Assembly (NCBI RefSeq): GCF_002159665.1
Contig: NZ_NFJC01000021.1
Location: 1 to 53,018, forward strand
DNA length: 53,018 bases
From: Desulfovibrio sp. An276
Lineage (GTDB): Bacteria > Desulfobacterota > Desulfovibrionia > Desulfovibrionales > Desulfovibrionaceae
Direction: 5' to 3'
The translations under genes were made by a program, and so were the position numbers. The notes under the pieces were generated by a model, which saw only the letters and a program-made list of their open reading frames with translations, had not been told where the DNA came from and did not search any database. Position 1 is the first letter of the stretch, and every line of letters starts with the position of its first letter. Of the stretch, positions 15,872 to 25,826 are shown one piece after another.

Positions 15872-17194
15872 TTAGGCCGTGAGAAAGTCCCTCACAAAGG
15901 CGGCAGTCCTTTGCTGCAGCCTGTCCATGGTTTCAAGCATCTGCCAGCAGGCGTCCGCCAGGGCCTCGCCTTCCAGGGCAAGCATGGTTTCTGAGAGGCA
16001 GAAGGGCGTTTGCCTGCCCTTGTCACCTGCACGGATTTCCATGAGATGGTTTTCCATGGCTTGGGCCACGCTGTGCGTAATATCGGGGAAGGAGCACTTG
16101 CCTTCCAGAAAAATCTCGACCGCTGCCTCGTCCGCGGCATTGAGCACTATGCTCATGCCCGAGCGTACCTGCATGGCCTTGCGGGCAAGCTCTATGGCAG
16201 GAAAGACGGCATTGTCCACCTCGGAGAAGGTGAGCGTGCCAATCCTTGCAAGGGACAGGGGAGCAATGTGGCTTTTTTCCACTCTGGGCCAGAGGATGCA
16301 GTTTCCTATGGGCAGGCGCATGTCCGGCGTGGCAAACTGTCCGAGCAGGCCGCCGTCCTTGAAAAGGACAAGGGAGTGCACAATGGACTGGGGGTGCACA
16401 AGCACCTGCACCCTGTCCGGGGAAAGACCGTAGAGCTGGCAGGCCTCAATGAGTTCGAGGGCCTTGTTCATGAGCGTCGCGCTGTCGATGGTGATCTTTG
16501 CGCCCATGTTCCAGTTGGGGTGCTTCAGTGCCTGGGCAGGAGTCACGCTTTCAAGGTCTTCGGCGCCCTTGCCCCTGAAGGGGCCTCCGGAAGCCGTGAG
16601 CACCAGCGCCTCGGCATCGTCTTCCCTGCCGCACAGGCAGTCGAAGAGGGCAAAGTGCTCGCTGTCCACAGGCAGGATGCTTGCCTTCGTCTTCGCGCAC
16701 ACAAGGCGCAAAAGATCCCCTGCCTGCACTAGGCTTTCCTTGTTGGCAAGGCAGATGACCTTGCCTGCCAGGGATGCCGCAAGGGTTCCCGCAAGGCCGG
16801 CAGTTCCGGCCTGGGAGGAGAGCACAGTGTCTGCCTCTGGCAGGGAGGCCAGGGTGCGGTAGCCCTCCTTTCCCACGTGTATGTGCGGGGTGTAGCCGCA
16901 AGGCAACAGTTTTTTGAGGTTTGCCGCGGAGTCCTCGTCCAGGACAGCCAGGTGGTCTGGACGGAACTGTTCCGCCTGTTCTGCCAGGCGGTTCACGCTG
17001 CGTGCGCAGGCAAGGCCAAGGACGCGTATGGTCGCGGGATTGGCCTGCGCTATGGAAAGGGCGCTGCGCCCGATACTTCCCGTAGAACCAAGAATGACCA
17101 GGGAGCGACAGGGCTTTTTTTGCCACCCTTCAGACGGCATGTCGGTGATGTAGCGTATGCCTGGGCCCTTGCGGCCCGGCCACAGGTTGGACAT
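15872..17194 (-). CDS. dxr: 1-deoxy-D-xylulose 5-phosphate reductoisomerase
   Basis: Second, committed step of the MEP isoprenoid pathway (DXP to MEP, NADPH and a divalent metal). Motifs in order: GSTGSIG (NADPH loop), LANKESLV, VDSEHFALF with a metal ligand, TASGGPFRG, KHPNWNMGAKITIDSATLMN (active-site lid) and VHPQSIVHS. GAGG lies 9 bases before the ATG at 17194. The 440 residues include an N-terminal extension of about 25 residues before the Rossmann motif. Supplies precursors for UppS two genes upstream. Confidence 0.94.
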   Translation of the reverse strand: MSNLWPGRKGPGIRYITDMPSEGWQKKPCRSLVILGSTGSIGRSALSIAQANPATIRVLGLACARSVNRLAEQAEQFRPDHLAVLDEDSAANLKKLLPCGYTPHIHVGKEGYRTLASLPEADTVLSSQAGTAGLAGTLAASLAGKVICLANKESLVQAGDLLRLVCAKTKASILPVDSEHFALFDCLCGREDDAEALVLTASGGPFRGKGAEDLESVTPAQALKHPNWNMGAKITIDSATLMNKALELIEACQLYGLSPDRVQVLVHPQSIVHSLVLFKDGGLLGQFATPDMRLPIGNCILWPRVEKSHIAPLSLARIGTLTFSEVDNAVFPAIELARKAMQVRSGMSIVLNAADEAAVEIFLEGKCSFPDITHSVAQAMENHLMEIRAGDKGRQTPFCLSETMLALEGEALADACWQMLETMDRLQQRTAAFVRDFLTA

Positions 17195-17235
17195 GGCTTA
17201 AACCTCAAAAATGGGGGCCTTGCGCCCCCTGCCCA

Positions 17236-18039
17236 TTAAAAGAAGAAGAACCACTGGTCGACAACAGCAAACACAGGCATGGCAAAGAGCAGGCTGTCCG
17301 CCCTGTCGAGAATGCCGCCGTGTCCGGGCAGAAGATGGCTGCTGTCCTTGATCTTGGCAGAGCGCTTGAGTGCGGACTCAAAAAGGTCGCCAAGCTGGGC
17401 AAAGGCGTTGATGACTATGGCCAGCGGAATAAAGGCCAAAAAGTTCACCTTGCCGAATATGGCACCGTAGATGGTGCAGAAGATGACGCAGCCAACAAGG
17501 CTTCCCACAGCTCCCTCGGAGCTCTTGTTGGGGCTCACGCTGGGCCAGAGCTTGTGTTTGCCAAAGCGCGTTCCCACGAAATAGGCGCAGGTGTCGGAGA
17601 TGGAGACAGCCGCGATGATGAAGACAAGCTTCACTGTGGAAAGGTAGGTTGCAGGCAAAAGCAGAAGGGGAATGTAGGCAAGGGCTGCCATGAAAAGTCC
17701 GCTCGGCTCAAAGGCTTCCTCAACAACGCGCCAGCGGAAGAGGAAGATGAGGGCTGCCAGCACAAAGCCTGCGCCAAGGCAGACCAGGGCATCCTGCGGC
17801 CTGTTCATCCAGGTGAGGATGAGCATGCCCCAGCCAAGGGCTATGCCGCACAGACGGGAGGGGATGCGCTGGCCCGGGCCCCAGAACATGGAGAAGAATT
17901 CCCACAGGGCAAGGGCGCAGACAAGAAGGATGATGCCCAGGAGGAAATAGCCCCTGAAATACAGCGCAGCCACGATGACTGCTGCCATGGCAAGGCCTGT
18001 GCCTATGCGAACGATGTCTGTCTTGTGATTGGCGCTCAT
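17236..18039 (-). CDS. cdsA: phosphatidate cytidylyltransferase
   Basis: Makes CDP-diacylglycerol for all phospholipids. 267 residues with about eight hydrophobic segments. The C-terminal signature is complete: SPNKSSEGAVGS followed by GHGGILDRADSLLF, which carry the conserved Ser, acidic and Asp residues of the family. It lies 9 bases after uppS and 41 before dxr. Confidence 0.93.
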   Translation of the reverse strand: MSANHKTDIVRIGTGLAMAAVIVAALYFRGYFLLGIILLVCALALWEFFSMFWGPGQRIPSRLCGIALGWGMLILTWMNRPQDALVCLGAGFVLAALIFLFRWRVVEEAFEPSGLFMAALAYIPLLLLPATYLSTVKLVFIIAAVSISDTCAYFVGTRFGKHKLWPSVSPNKSSEGAVGSLVGCVIFCTIYGAIFGKVNFLAFIPLAIVINAFAQLGDLFESALKRSAKIKDSSHLLPGHGGILDRADSLLFAMPVFAVVDQWFFFF

Positions 18040-18048
18040 ATGTTGCTC

Positions 18049-18801
18049 CTACACACGGCCCTTTTGCTCGTCCACCTGCTCCTGTGTCTTGCCAAAGCGG
18101 CGCTGGCGGTGGGCATAGTCGTAGAGTGCTTGGTCCAGGCTTTCCTTGTCGAAGGCCGGCCAGGGCTTGGAGGTGAAATAGAATTCCGAGTAGGCGCACT
18201 GGTAGAGCAGAAAGTTGCTCAGCCTCTGTTCGCCACTGGTGCGGATGACAAGATCCGGATCCGGCTGGCCGGCAGAATACAGATAGGCGCTTATGCGCTC
18301 TTCCGTGACGTCTTCCGGCTTCAGGCCATCTGCCATCATGTTTTTGACAGCCCGGACAATCTCGCCCCTGGAGCCGTAGTTCAAGGCCAGGTTCAAGTCC
18401 ATGTCCCTTCCCCTGGCAGTGGTCTTGATGGCGAGCTTGAGGGCAGTGCGCACAGCCAGTGGCAGGCCGTCTATGTCGCCAAAGACCTTGAGGGAAATGC
18501 CCTCGCGCAGCATACGCGGGACTTCTGTCTGAATGAATTCCAGCAGGATGGAGAACAGGGTTGTGACCTCGCTTTGCGGGCGATTCCAGTTTTCGCTGGA
18601 AAAGGCGTAGAGAGTCAGATGGCGGATGCCGATCTCGCGACAGCGGGTGACTATGTCACGCACCGTGTTCGCACCTGCCCTGTGGCCTTCGCTGCGGCTC
18701 ATGCCCCTTGCCTGCGCCCAGCGGCCATTGCCGTCCATAATGATGGCAAGATGCCCTGGCAGACTTTCGGGGGAAAGGGTGGGGGTGGTCTGGGATGTCA
18801 T
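18049..18801 (-). CDS. uppS: undecaprenyl diphosphate synthase
   Basis: cis-Prenyltransferase making the C55 lipid carrier for peptidoglycan and O-antigen. 250 residues from the ATG at 18801 (MTSQTTP), with AAGGCA upstream. Motifs: IMDGNGRWA with the catalytic Asp, SEGHRAG, YAFSSENWNRP, and IRTSGEQRLSNF near the C-terminus for diphosphate binding. The long-loop hairpin at 18846-18890 separates it from frr. Confidence 0.94.
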   Translation of the reverse strand: MTSQTTPTLSPESLPGHLAIIMDGNGRWAQARGMSRSEGHRAGANTVRDIVTRCREIGIRHLTLYAFSSENWNRPQSEVTTLFSILLEFIQTEVPRMLREGISLKVFGDIDGLPLAVRTALKLAIKTTARGRDMDLNLALNYGSRGEIVRAVKNMMADGLKPEDVTEERISAYLYSAGQPDPDLVIRTSGEQRLSNFLLYQCAYSEFYFTSKPWPAFDKESLDQALYDYAHRQRRFGKTQEQVDEQKGRV

Positions 18802-18845
18802 GAGTGCCTTGCCTGTTGTTGCTGTGTCCAAGCGTTTTCCAGGGC

Positions 18846-18890
18846 AAAAAGCCCGCATTCAGGCGCATTTCCTGCCCCGAAAGCGGGCTT
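18846..18890 (-). terminator. long-loop hairpin between frr and uppS
   Basis: AAGCCCGC (18849-18856) pairs with GCGGGCTT (18883-18890), 26-base loop, followed on the minus strand by TTTTT. A partial terminator within the cluster is plausible, lowering uppS-rseP expression relative to pyrH-frr. Confidence 0.5.
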
Positions 18891-18898
18891 CAAGAGAA

Positions 18899-19459
18899 CT
18901 AGATTTCCAGGATTTCCTTTTCCTTGGCAGAGGTGATCTTGTCTATCTCGCCCACGTACTTGTCGGTGAGCTTCTGGACGTCTTCCTCGCTCTTCTTGCG
19001 CTCGTCCTCGGAGATGAGCTTTTCCTTTTCCATCTTCTTGAGCTGGTCGTTGGTGTCGCGGCGCACGTTGCGCACAGCCACCTTGGCGTCTTCCGAGTAC
19101 TTGCGGGCCACCTTTACCAGTTCCTTTCTGCGCTCTTCCGTGAGGGCGGGGATGGTGATGCGGATGATCTTGCCGTCGTTCACGGGAGTGAGGCCGAGAT
19201 CGGACTTCAGGATAGCCTTCTCCACTGCGGCAAAGCCGGACTTGTCCCAGGGCTGGATGGTGATGGTGCGGCTGTCTGGCACAGTGATGGAGGCCATCTG
19301 GGAGATGGGGGTGGGGGTGCCGTAGTAGTCGGCCTTCACGCCGTCAATAAGGGCAGAAGTCGCGCGGCCTGTGCGCAGTTTGGCAAATTCCTTTTCCAGG
19401 GAAGTGCCGGCCTTGGACATGCGGTCTTCGCAATCAAGAAACAGTTCGTCGAGATCCAC
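18899..19459 (-). CDS. frr: ribosome recycling factor
   Basis: Splits post-termination ribosomes with EF-G. 186 residues, standard length. [13 protein letters not shown] and the middle beta domain are followed by [10 protein letters not shown] near residue 135; the C-terminal helix completes the three-helix bundle. Located 95 bases after pyrH, as in most bacteria. Confidence 0.96.
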   Translation of the reverse strand: MDLDELFLDCEDRMSKAGTSLEKEFAKLRTGRATSALIDGVKADYYGTPTPISQMASITVPDSRTITIQPWDKSGFAAVEKAILKSDLGLTPVNDGKIIRITIPALTEERRKELVKVARKYSEDAKVAVRNVRRDTNDQLKKMEKEKLISEDERKKSEEDVQKLTDKYVGEIDKITSAKEKEILEI

Positions 19460-19554
19460 GGGATTTCTCCTTCACGATCGAGCAGGAGACAGCCGGCAGC
19501 GACTGCCCTGGTCGGTTTGTATGTTTTTGTCAATATGGTCGTTTTGCCTGTTGC

Positions 19555-20268
19555 CTAGCCTGTGACTATGGTGCCAACGGACTCGCCCTTGACGGCCTTC
19601 AGAATGTCGCCGCCGAGCATGCGGCAGACGATGATCGGGACCTTGTTGTCGCGCAAAAGGGCAAAGGCCGTGGCGTCCATGACGCCAATGTGGCGGTTCA
19701 AGGTCTCGTCAAAGGTGATGGTGGAGAACTTGACTGCATCCGGGTATTTTGCCGGATCCTTGTCGTAGATGCCGTCCACCTTGGTGGCCTTCACGATGGC
19801 GTCGCACTGAAGCTCCATGCCGCGCAGGGCAGCAGTGGTGTCCGTGGTAAAGTAGGGGTTGCCGGTGCCGGCAGCGCAGATGACAACGCGACCCTTTTCC
19901 ATGTGGCGCAGGGCCCTGCGGCGGATGAAGGGCTCGCAGACCTCGCGCATGGAGATGGCGGAAAGCACTCTGGTGGGGTGTCCGAGCTTTTCCAGATAGT
20001 CCTGGACAGCCAGTGCGTTGAGCACTGTGGCAAGCATGCCCATATAGTCCGCGGAGGAGCGCTCCATGCCCTGGGCAGAGCCAGAGAGGCCGCGGAAGAT
20101 GTTGCCGCCGCCGATGACCAGGGCCATCTGCACGCCGTAGTCGAGCACTTCGCCCAGTTCCTTGCAGATTTCCTGCACGGTTTCCTGCCTGATGCCGAAA
20201 CCCTGTTCGCCGGCAAGGGCTTCACCGCTGAGCTTTATGAGGACGCGTTTGAACCGGAGATCTTCCAT
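19555..20268 (-). CDS. pyrH: UMP kinase
   Basis: Phosphorylates UMP to UDP; hexameric amino acid kinase fold. 237 residues from the ATG at 20268 with GGAGG 5 bases upstream. Motifs: [36 protein letters not shown] and [11 protein letters not shown]. It leads the minus-strand cluster; its usual upstream partners rpsB-tsf are not here but at 47449-49170 on the other strand. The 244-bp gap upstream holds no gene. Confidence 0.95.
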   Translation of the reverse strand: MEDLRFKRVLIKLSGEALAGEQGFGIRQETVQEICKELGEVLDYGVQMALVIGGGNIFRGLSGSAQGMERSSADYMGMLATVLNALAVQDYLEKLGHPTRVLSAISMREVCEPFIRRRALRHMEKGRVVICAAGTGNPYFTTDTTAALRGMELQCDAIVKATKVDGIYDKDPAKYPDAVKFSTITFDETLNRHIGVMDATAFALLRDNKVPIIVCRMLGGDILKAVKGESVGTIVTG

Positions 20269-20512
20269 ACATGCCTCCATCCGAAGGCTGTCGCCCTGCA
20301 TTTTGTACAGGGCGCCATACCTACGGGTACTTTGGACAATTTTCGGTTGAGACGTGAGTTGTCGGGCTGCTGGTCGTGCTTTTTTGCAGGGAAATACTCG
20401 CAAAAAGGCCTCTCGCCCCTGATTTGAGCCGCAAAAATGTAGCAAAAAGAGCGGATCTGGGAAAGGGGCCAGGATTGTGCAAGCCCGGATTGCGCAAGAG
20501 AGGAGGGTGCGC

Positions 20513-22078
20513 CTAGACCAGGGAGCGCGGCCTTGCCTTCACGGCCCGAACCTCGTCGATTCTCTTGCCGTCCATGCGGGTGATTTCCATGTTCCAGCCC
20601 TGGAGCTGGAGCTTTTCCCCTGTCTGGGGGATGTGCTGCAGCTGTTCGAGGATAAGGCCTGCCAGGGTGGCGGACTCGCTTTGTTGGGGCAGATTTATGC
20701 CAAGCCAGGAGGTGGCCATATCGACGCTCAGGCGCCCGGGCAGCTTCCAGGACCCGTCCGGCATGCGGCAGGAATCGGGGTTTGTGGGCATGTCGCCCAT
20801 CTGGCCTGCCAGGACAGAGAGCAGGTTGGAGGGCAGGATCTGGCCGACAACGCTTCCGTACTCGTCCACCACAAAGAGCAGGGGCACGGGCTGCCTGCGG
20901 TAGTCCGCAAGAACATCGGCCAGCGAGGCGTGCTCAAGGACAGTGGGCGCAGGCTGGGCAAGGCCTCTCAGGGAAAAGGCATTTTTTTCCTGCGCTTCCA
21001 GAAGCCTGACCACAGGGACAACACCCAAAACGTCGTCCGTTTCCGCATCGCGCACAGGAAGCCAGGCCATGCCGGTTTTCGCTGCAAAGCGCTGGGCTTC
21101 GGCAAGGTCTGCGTCCGCATCAAGCCAGGGTGCCCTCTGGGAGGGGGTCATGATAAAGCGGGCGGTCCTGCCGGAAAGGCGGATGACGCGCCCGACCATG
21201 TCGCGCTCCTCGGGAGCAAAGGTCGTGCCGTCCGTGACAGCGCCAAGGGCCATGGCGTCCATGGAGGCCGAGTCCGTGGTGGTCTTGCCGCCGAGAAGGC
21301 CCAGGATGACGCGGGCCGTTGCCTCGCGCATGTCACGCATGCTCACCCTGCGGCGACGGTTGCGCAGGGCGTACTGGTTGCAGAATTCGATGGCAAGAGA
21401 GAAGAGGATTGCGCTGTAGAGGTAGCCCTTGGGGATGTGCAGGCCAATGCCTTCTGTAATGAGGCTTAAGCCAATCATGAGCAAGAATCCCAGACAGAGG
21501 ATGATGACTGTGGGGTGACGCTCAATGAAGCTCACAAGTGGCCCTGACGCCATGAGCATGAAGCCCACTGCGCAGATGACAGCAATGTACATGATGCTCA
21601 AATGCTGCACCATGCCGACCGAGGTGATGACAGAGTCCAGGGAGAAGATGGCGTCCAGGATGACTATCTGGGTTATGACCTGCCAGAAGGCCGCGTGGTG
21701 TTCCGCCTTCTTCGTGGGATCGAAGATCTGGCCCTCAAGCCTTTCGTGCATCTCCATGGTGCCCTTCAGAAGCAGGAAGATGCCGCCCACAATCAGGATG
21801 ATGTCGCGCCAGGAGAAGTTGTGACCCAGAAAGGCGAAGAGTGGCTCTGTCAGGGTGACAACCCAGGCTACGGCAGCGAGGAGGGCAAGACGTGTCAGAA
21901 GGGCAAGGCCAAGGCCGACCAAGAAGGCGTGCCTGCGCTGCGAGTGGGGCAGGGTGGTGGAAAGAATGGAGATGAAGACGATGTTGTCTATGCCCAGAAC
22001 AATTTCGATAAGTATGAGCGTTCCCAGGCCGGCCCAGGCTGAAGGGTCTGTCACCCAGGCAAATTCCAAAACGGGCAT
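20513..22078 (-). CDS. TerC-type membrane protein with CBS pair and CorC/HlyC domain (YegH/YoaE type)
   Basis: 521 residues. Residues 1-230 form a TerC membrane domain of about seven spans with [15 protein letters not shown] and [12 protein letters not shown], the two acidic metal-site motifs. A CBS pair follows (about 300-420, with [10 protein letters not shown]), then a C-terminal CorC/HlyC transporter-associated domain (430-515). E. coli relatives of this architecture are YegH and YoaE, linked to manganese or other cation efflux. Ribosome site upstream is poor. Stands alone between pyrH and ribF. Confidence 0.88.
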   Translation of the reverse strand: MPVLEFAWVTDPSAWAGLGTLILIEIVLGIDNIVFISILSTTLPHSQRRHAFLVGLGLALLTRLALLAAVAWVVTLTEPLFAFLGHNFSWRDIILIVGGIFLLLKGTMEMHERLEGQIFDPTKKAEHHAAFWQVITQIVILDAIFSLDSVITSVGMVQHLSIMYIAVICAVGFMLMASGPLVSFIERHPTVIILCLGFLLMIGLSLITEGIGLHIPKGYLYSAILFSLAIEFCNQYALRNRRRRVSMRDMREATARVILGLLGGKTTTDSASMDAMALGAVTDGTTFAPEERDMVGRVIRLSGRTARFIMTPSQRAPWLDADADLAEAQRFAAKTGMAWLPVRDAETDDVLGVVPVVRLLEAQEKNAFSLRGLAQPAPTVLEHASLADVLADYRRQPVPLLFVVDEYGSVVGQILPSNLLSVLAGQMGDMPTNPDSCRMPDGSWKLPGRLSVDMATSWLGINLPQQSESATLAGLILEQLQHIPQTGEKLQLQGWNMEITRMDGKRIDEVRAVKARPRSLV

Positions 22079-22177
22079 TGTTTTTCCTTGCGGCTTTTGC
22101 CGCGTTGTATACGATACTTTTTTGTCTTTTCCCTGCTGCGCGTGCAGGCAGGGCGTACCCCATGGGTACAGAGAGGA

Positions 22178-23152
22178 CTAGCGGCCTTCCCTTTCGAAGT
22201 CGTGGTTGATGCGTCTGCCTTCGGCTACGTCCAAATCTATCTGGGCCACGAGCTCCTTTGGAGAGGCAAAGCGTTTTTCCGCGCGCAGGCGCTGCAGAAA
22301 CTGCACTTCAACGCGCTCTGCGTAGAGATTGATGTCACAGTCGAGAAGGAAGCTTTCGATGGTTCTGCCCTTTCCTTCAAAGGTGGGCTTGAAGCCTATG
22401 TTGGTGACAGCAGGGTAGCTTTGTCCCCTGTGCACCACCCTTGTGGCGTAGACGCCGTCCGGGGGGAGCAGCACTTCTGCCGGCTCAAGGTTGGCAGTGG
22501 GAAAGCCAAGGCCGGATCCCCTGCCGTCCCCGTGGATAACCATGCCCTGCAGGGTATGCGGGCGGCCGAGCATGTGCCGGGCTGCCACCATATCGCCTTC
22601 CTCGATGGTCTTGCGTATGCGCGTGGAGCTGATGGGGGCTTCCTCAAAGAGAAGAGGGGGCACCTGGTGGACCGCAAAGCCGTACTTTTCCCCGAGCCTT
22701 GAGAGTGCGGCAAAATCCCCGCTCCTGCCCTTGCCAAGGCAGAAGTCGTAGCCCACCACAAGGATTTCCATCTTGAGGGGCGCAAGGTAGCCCAGGTAGA
22801 ATTCCTCTGGACTCAGGGCTGCGATTTCCCGTGTGAAGTTGAGCTCCATGAGAAATTCCACCCCAAGAGACCCCAAAAGACGCCTTCTGGTCTGCAAATC
22901 TGCCAGGGGCGGCATGTGCTTTCCCGAAAAGAGCGCCCTTGGGTGGGGCGAAAAGGTCACGACCACGCTGTCGAGATCGTATTCCTTGCAAAAGCCTAGG
23001 GTCGTTCCAACCAAAAGCTGGTGTCCGCGGTGCACGCCGTCAAAATTGCCTATGGTGACAGCACATTTCCTGCCGTTGGCAGGGCGTACTGGAATGGTGT
23101 GCATGGCCTTGTCCGGATCCTGTGTGTCCCGGGCAGTGTCGCCTTGGGGCAT
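22178..23152 (-). CDS. ribF: bifunctional riboflavin kinase/FAD synthetase
   Basis: Makes FMN and then FAD. The N-terminal adenylyltransferase domain (about 28-185) has TIGNFDGVHRGHQ and SSTRIRKTI; the C-terminal flavokinase domain (195-318) has GLGFPTANL and the YPAVTNIGFKPTF segment. 324 residues; GGAAAAGGA lies upstream of the ATG at 23152. Set 41 bases behind the helicase gene and 99 before the TerC-CBS gene. Confidence 0.93.
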   Translation of the reverse strand: MPQGDTARDTQDPDKAMHTIPVRPANGRKCAVTIGNFDGVHRGHQLLVGTTLGFCKEYDLDSVVVTFSPHPRALFSGKHMPPLADLQTRRRLLGSLGVEFLMELNFTREIAALSPEEFYLGYLAPLKMEILVVGYDFCLGKGRSGDFAALSRLGEKYGFAVHQVPPLLFEEAPISSTRIRKTIEEGDMVAARHMLGRPHTLQGMVIHGDGRGSGLGFPTANLEPAEVLLPPDGVYATRVVHRGQSYPAVTNIGFKPTFEGKGRTIESFLLDCDINLYAERVEVQFLQRLRAEKRFASPKELVAQIDLDVAEGRRINHDFEREGR

Positions 23153-23193
23153 TTGTCTGTCCTTTTCCTTTTTGTATCCCTAAATCTGTGAAA

Positions 23194-25020
23194 CTAGTCG
23201 TCGCCAATCCCTGAAGCCTGGGGCTGCGGGCTTGTCTGGGCGCTGTCGGCCTTGCCGGAGCGCGAGCTCTTGCGCCGTCTCGGGCGGCGACGCCTGCGGC
23301 TGCGATCAGACTGGCGCTCGGCTGCATCCGTGCCGGCTTCGGCGCTGCTTCCTGCGTCCGTGTCAGCAGACGTTTCCGCAACCGGGGCTGCTTCCCTGGT
23401 TTCTTCAGGCTTGCCCTGTGTGCCAGCGGCATCCTGTGCCTTGTCGCGACCCTTGCCCCTGCGCCTCTTGCTCTTGCGCTTTTTCTCCTCGCCCTCCTTT
23501 GTCGGGGAAGAGATCTCGCCTCCATCCCGTCCGGCCTTTTTGCCGGAGGGCAGGGCAAGCTCGTTCAGGGTGTTGTGGTGGAAGGCGTCGAGCAGCATGG
23601 CAAGCAGGCTTGCGCCCGTGCCCTCGCTCTCCTCGCCCTCCGCAAGGCTGGCAAGCTCCCTTGCAAGTTCAACGTACCTGCGCGAGCGCACCTTCTGCAG
23701 CGAGGTAAGACCGCGGTAGTGGGATTCGAGCAGGGTGAGCAGACGCCCGGAAACCACTTGGGCCACCTCGTCGTCCGTGGGGTTGGGGATTTCCTGAAGC
23801 CTCAGGCTGTAGTGGCGCGCAATGCGGTCAAGCTCCATGCGTTCCATGATGTCCACAAGGGAGATGACTGTCCCTGCAGCATTGGCCCGACCTGTCCGGC
23901 CTGCTCTGTGGATGTAGCTTTCGTGATCCTCGGGCGGTTCGTAGAGGAAGACGTGGGAGAGGGCTGGAATGTCTATGCCGCGCGCTGCCACGTCGGTAGC
24001 CACAAGGAAGCGCACCTTGCCCTCGCGCACCCTGCGCATGACGTCCTCGCGGGCGTTCTGGCTCTGGTCAGCGCTCAGTTCATCCGCGTTGTAGCCAAAG
24101 CCCTGCAAGACACCTGTCACGTAGTGCACGTTGGCCCTGGTGTTGCAGAAGATAATGGCAGAGGCAGGGTTTTCCATCTCTATGAGGCGGATGAGGGCCC
24201 TGTCCTTGTCCATGCGATCCACAGCGCAAAAACAGTGCTGCACCTCGGCCACGTAGACCTGCTTTTGCGAGAGGGAAAGCAGGCAGGGGTTCAGCATAAA
24301 CTCTTTTGCAAGGTTCAGGACGTGGTGCGGGTAGGTGGCGGAAAAGAGGCTTGTGTAGATGCGGCGCTTCGGAAGATAGCGCTGCACCTGCTTCATGTCC
24401 GGATAGAAGCCTATGGAGAGCATGCGATCCGCTTCGTCAAAGACCAGGGCGCGCAGGTTGTCCAGCGAGAGGGTTCCGCGCAAGAGATGGTCCAGGATAC
24501 GGCCGGGGGTGCCTATGACAAGCTGCGCTCCCTTGCGCAGTTGCTCGCGCTGGGCGTGGTAGCCCACACCGCCGTAGAGGACGGCTATGTTCAGGCCTGT
24601 GCCTTCCATGAGCACTTCGGCCTGCTTTGCCACCTGCAGGGCAAGCTCGCGCGTGGGCACAAGGACCATGGCCTGGGTGCATGTGTAGGCTGGCCTCAGG
24701 GCAGGGACCAGAGGCAGAAGGTAGCAGCCGGTCTTGCCGGAGCCTGTGCGCGACTGGATCATGATGTCTCGCCCGTCCATGAGGTAGGGCAGGGCAAGGG
24801 ACTGCACTGGCATGAGCCTGTCCCAGCCGGCCCTTGCGCAGGCTGCCTGCATGCTCGGGGGAAGCTCTTCCAGGACCACTGGAGCCAGGGGATTGTCCGG
24901 ATGGGTAATTTCAAGACTGTCTGCGTCGGGAGCTGGTACGCTTTCCTGGGCGGAGATGTCCTGGGGATTTGTCTGTTGATTCAGTAGATGCGGTTGTGCT
25001 TTGTCGCTTGAGTCGGGCAT
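23194..25020 (-). CDS. DEAD-box ATP-dependent RNA helicase
   Basis: 608 residues from the ATG at 25020. Motif I SRTGSGKT (90-97), Ia PTRELA, TPGR, II DEAD, III SAT, then FCNT, V ATDVAARGID and VI HRAGRTGR: all core motifs intact. The C-terminal 110 residues are low-complexity, with acidic/alanine stretches and Arg/Lys clusters (RSRRRRRPRRRK) likely to bind RNA. RhlE/CsdA-like; the exact subgroup is not resolved. The N-terminal 50 residues are also divergent. Divergent from hisI. Confidence 0.9.
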   Translation of the reverse strand: MPDSSDKAQPHLLNQQTNPQDISAQESVPAPDADSLEITHPDNPLAPVVLEELPPSMQAACARAGWDRLMPVQSLALPYLMDGRDIMIQSRTGSGKTGCYLLPLVPALRPAYTCTQAMVLVPTRELALQVAKQAEVLMEGTGLNIAVLYGGVGYHAQREQLRKGAQLVIGTPGRILDHLLRGTLSLDNLRALVFDEADRMLSIGFYPDMKQVQRYLPKRRIYTSLFSATYPHHVLNLAKEFMLNPCLLSLSQKQVYVAEVQHCFCAVDRMDKDRALIRLIEMENPASAIIFCNTRANVHYVTGVLQGFGYNADELSADQSQNAREDVMRRVREGKVRFLVATDVAARGIDIPALSHVFLYEPPEDHESYIHRAGRTGRANAAGTVISLVDIMERMELDRIARHYSLRLQEIPNPTDDEVAQVVSGRLLTLLESHYRGLTSLQKVRSRRYVELARELASLAEGEESEGTGASLLAMLLDAFHHNTLNELALPSGKKAGRDGGEISSPTKEGEEKKRKSKRRRGKGRDKAQDAAGTQGKPEETREAAPVAETSADTDAGSSAEAGTDAAERQSDRSRRRRRPRRRKSSRSGKADSAQTSPQPQASGIGDD

Positions 25021-25339
25021 GGGTAGGATCCGCGTAAAAAGTAGGAAGATGCCGGCCAATTCCGCAAAGAGGGAGAAGGGGCATTGTAATGGGAAGGAGG
25101 TGAATGCGGCCCGAAATGTGCCATAAAGCCGACATGCTGGCAAGGGGCGTGCAGAAAGCCTGCAGGGAGTCCCTTTGCCGCAGTATCTTTGCCGCTTTGT
25201 CACAAGAATGCTTCTTGCCTCCGAACGGGTTTGAGTTTAGTTTTGCTTCCGCTCATCTGCCGGCGTGACCGTATTGTCACACATGGGGCAGAAGGTGTGC
25301 ATCAAAGGGTGTGCATCAGGGGCACATCAGGAGGACTAC
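25021..25339. promoter_or_regulatory. divergent helicase/hisI control region with palindromes and a tandem repeat
   Basis: 319 bases without a gene. CAAGAA-TGC-TTCTTG at 25203-25217 and GTGAC-CGTATT-GTCAC at 25265-25280 are perfect inverted repeats; the second resembles a CRP/FNR-family site but with an 8-base centre between GTGA and TCAC instead of 6. GGTGTGCATCA occurs twice (25294-25304 and 25308-25318). All precede hisI, so regulation of the his genes is the likeliest use. Confidence 0.45.
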
Positions 25340-25723
25340 ATGCAAAAACCCAGCTTTGTTCCCGATTTTTCCAAGGGTCTTGTTCCGGCCATCGTGCAGG
25401 ATGCCAAAGACGGCGAAGTGCTCATGCTGGCTTATATGGACGAAACCGCCTGGATAAAGACACTTGAAACAGGCGAGGCCCATTACTGGAGCAGATCGCG
25501 CAAGAAGCTCTGGCACAAGGGAGAAAGCAGCGGCAATGTGCAGAAGGTCCACTCCATACGCATAGACTGCGATCTTGACACCATTTTGCTTTCGGTCACG
25601 CAGATTGGCGATGCGGCCTGCCATACGGGCAGACGCTCCTGCTTCTACCGCAAGTGGGACGAGACCGGCGAGAGCATCTGCTCTCCCCAGATCTTCGATC
25701 CCGAAAAGGTCTACAAGAAGTAG
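25340..25723 (+). CDS. hisI: phosphoribosyl-AMP cyclohydrolase
   Basis: Third step of histidine synthesis, opening the purine ring of PR-AMP. 127 residues; ATG at 25340 with AGGAGG 5 bases upstream. [19 protein letters not shown] is the conserved active-site block, followed by DCDLDTILL (metal Asp residues) and the Cys/His of [11 protein letters not shown]. Single-function HisI without the HisE pyrophosphohydrolase domain; HisE must be encoded elsewhere. hisG follows after 103 bases. Confidence 0.94.
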   Translation: MQKPSFVPDFSKGLVPAIVQDAKDGEVLMLAYMDETAWIKTLETGEAHYWSRSRKKLWHKGESSGNVQKVHSIRIDCDLDTILLSVTQIGDAACHTGRRSCFYRKWDETGESICSPQIFDPEKVYKK

Positions 25724-25826
25724 TATCGGGAGAGACACCACATCACAAGGCAAATCAGCTGTGACGCGCACGACATTTTACAAGGACATGCGCGCCTGCA
25801 AAAAAGAATTTGTTTGGGGGAAAACA

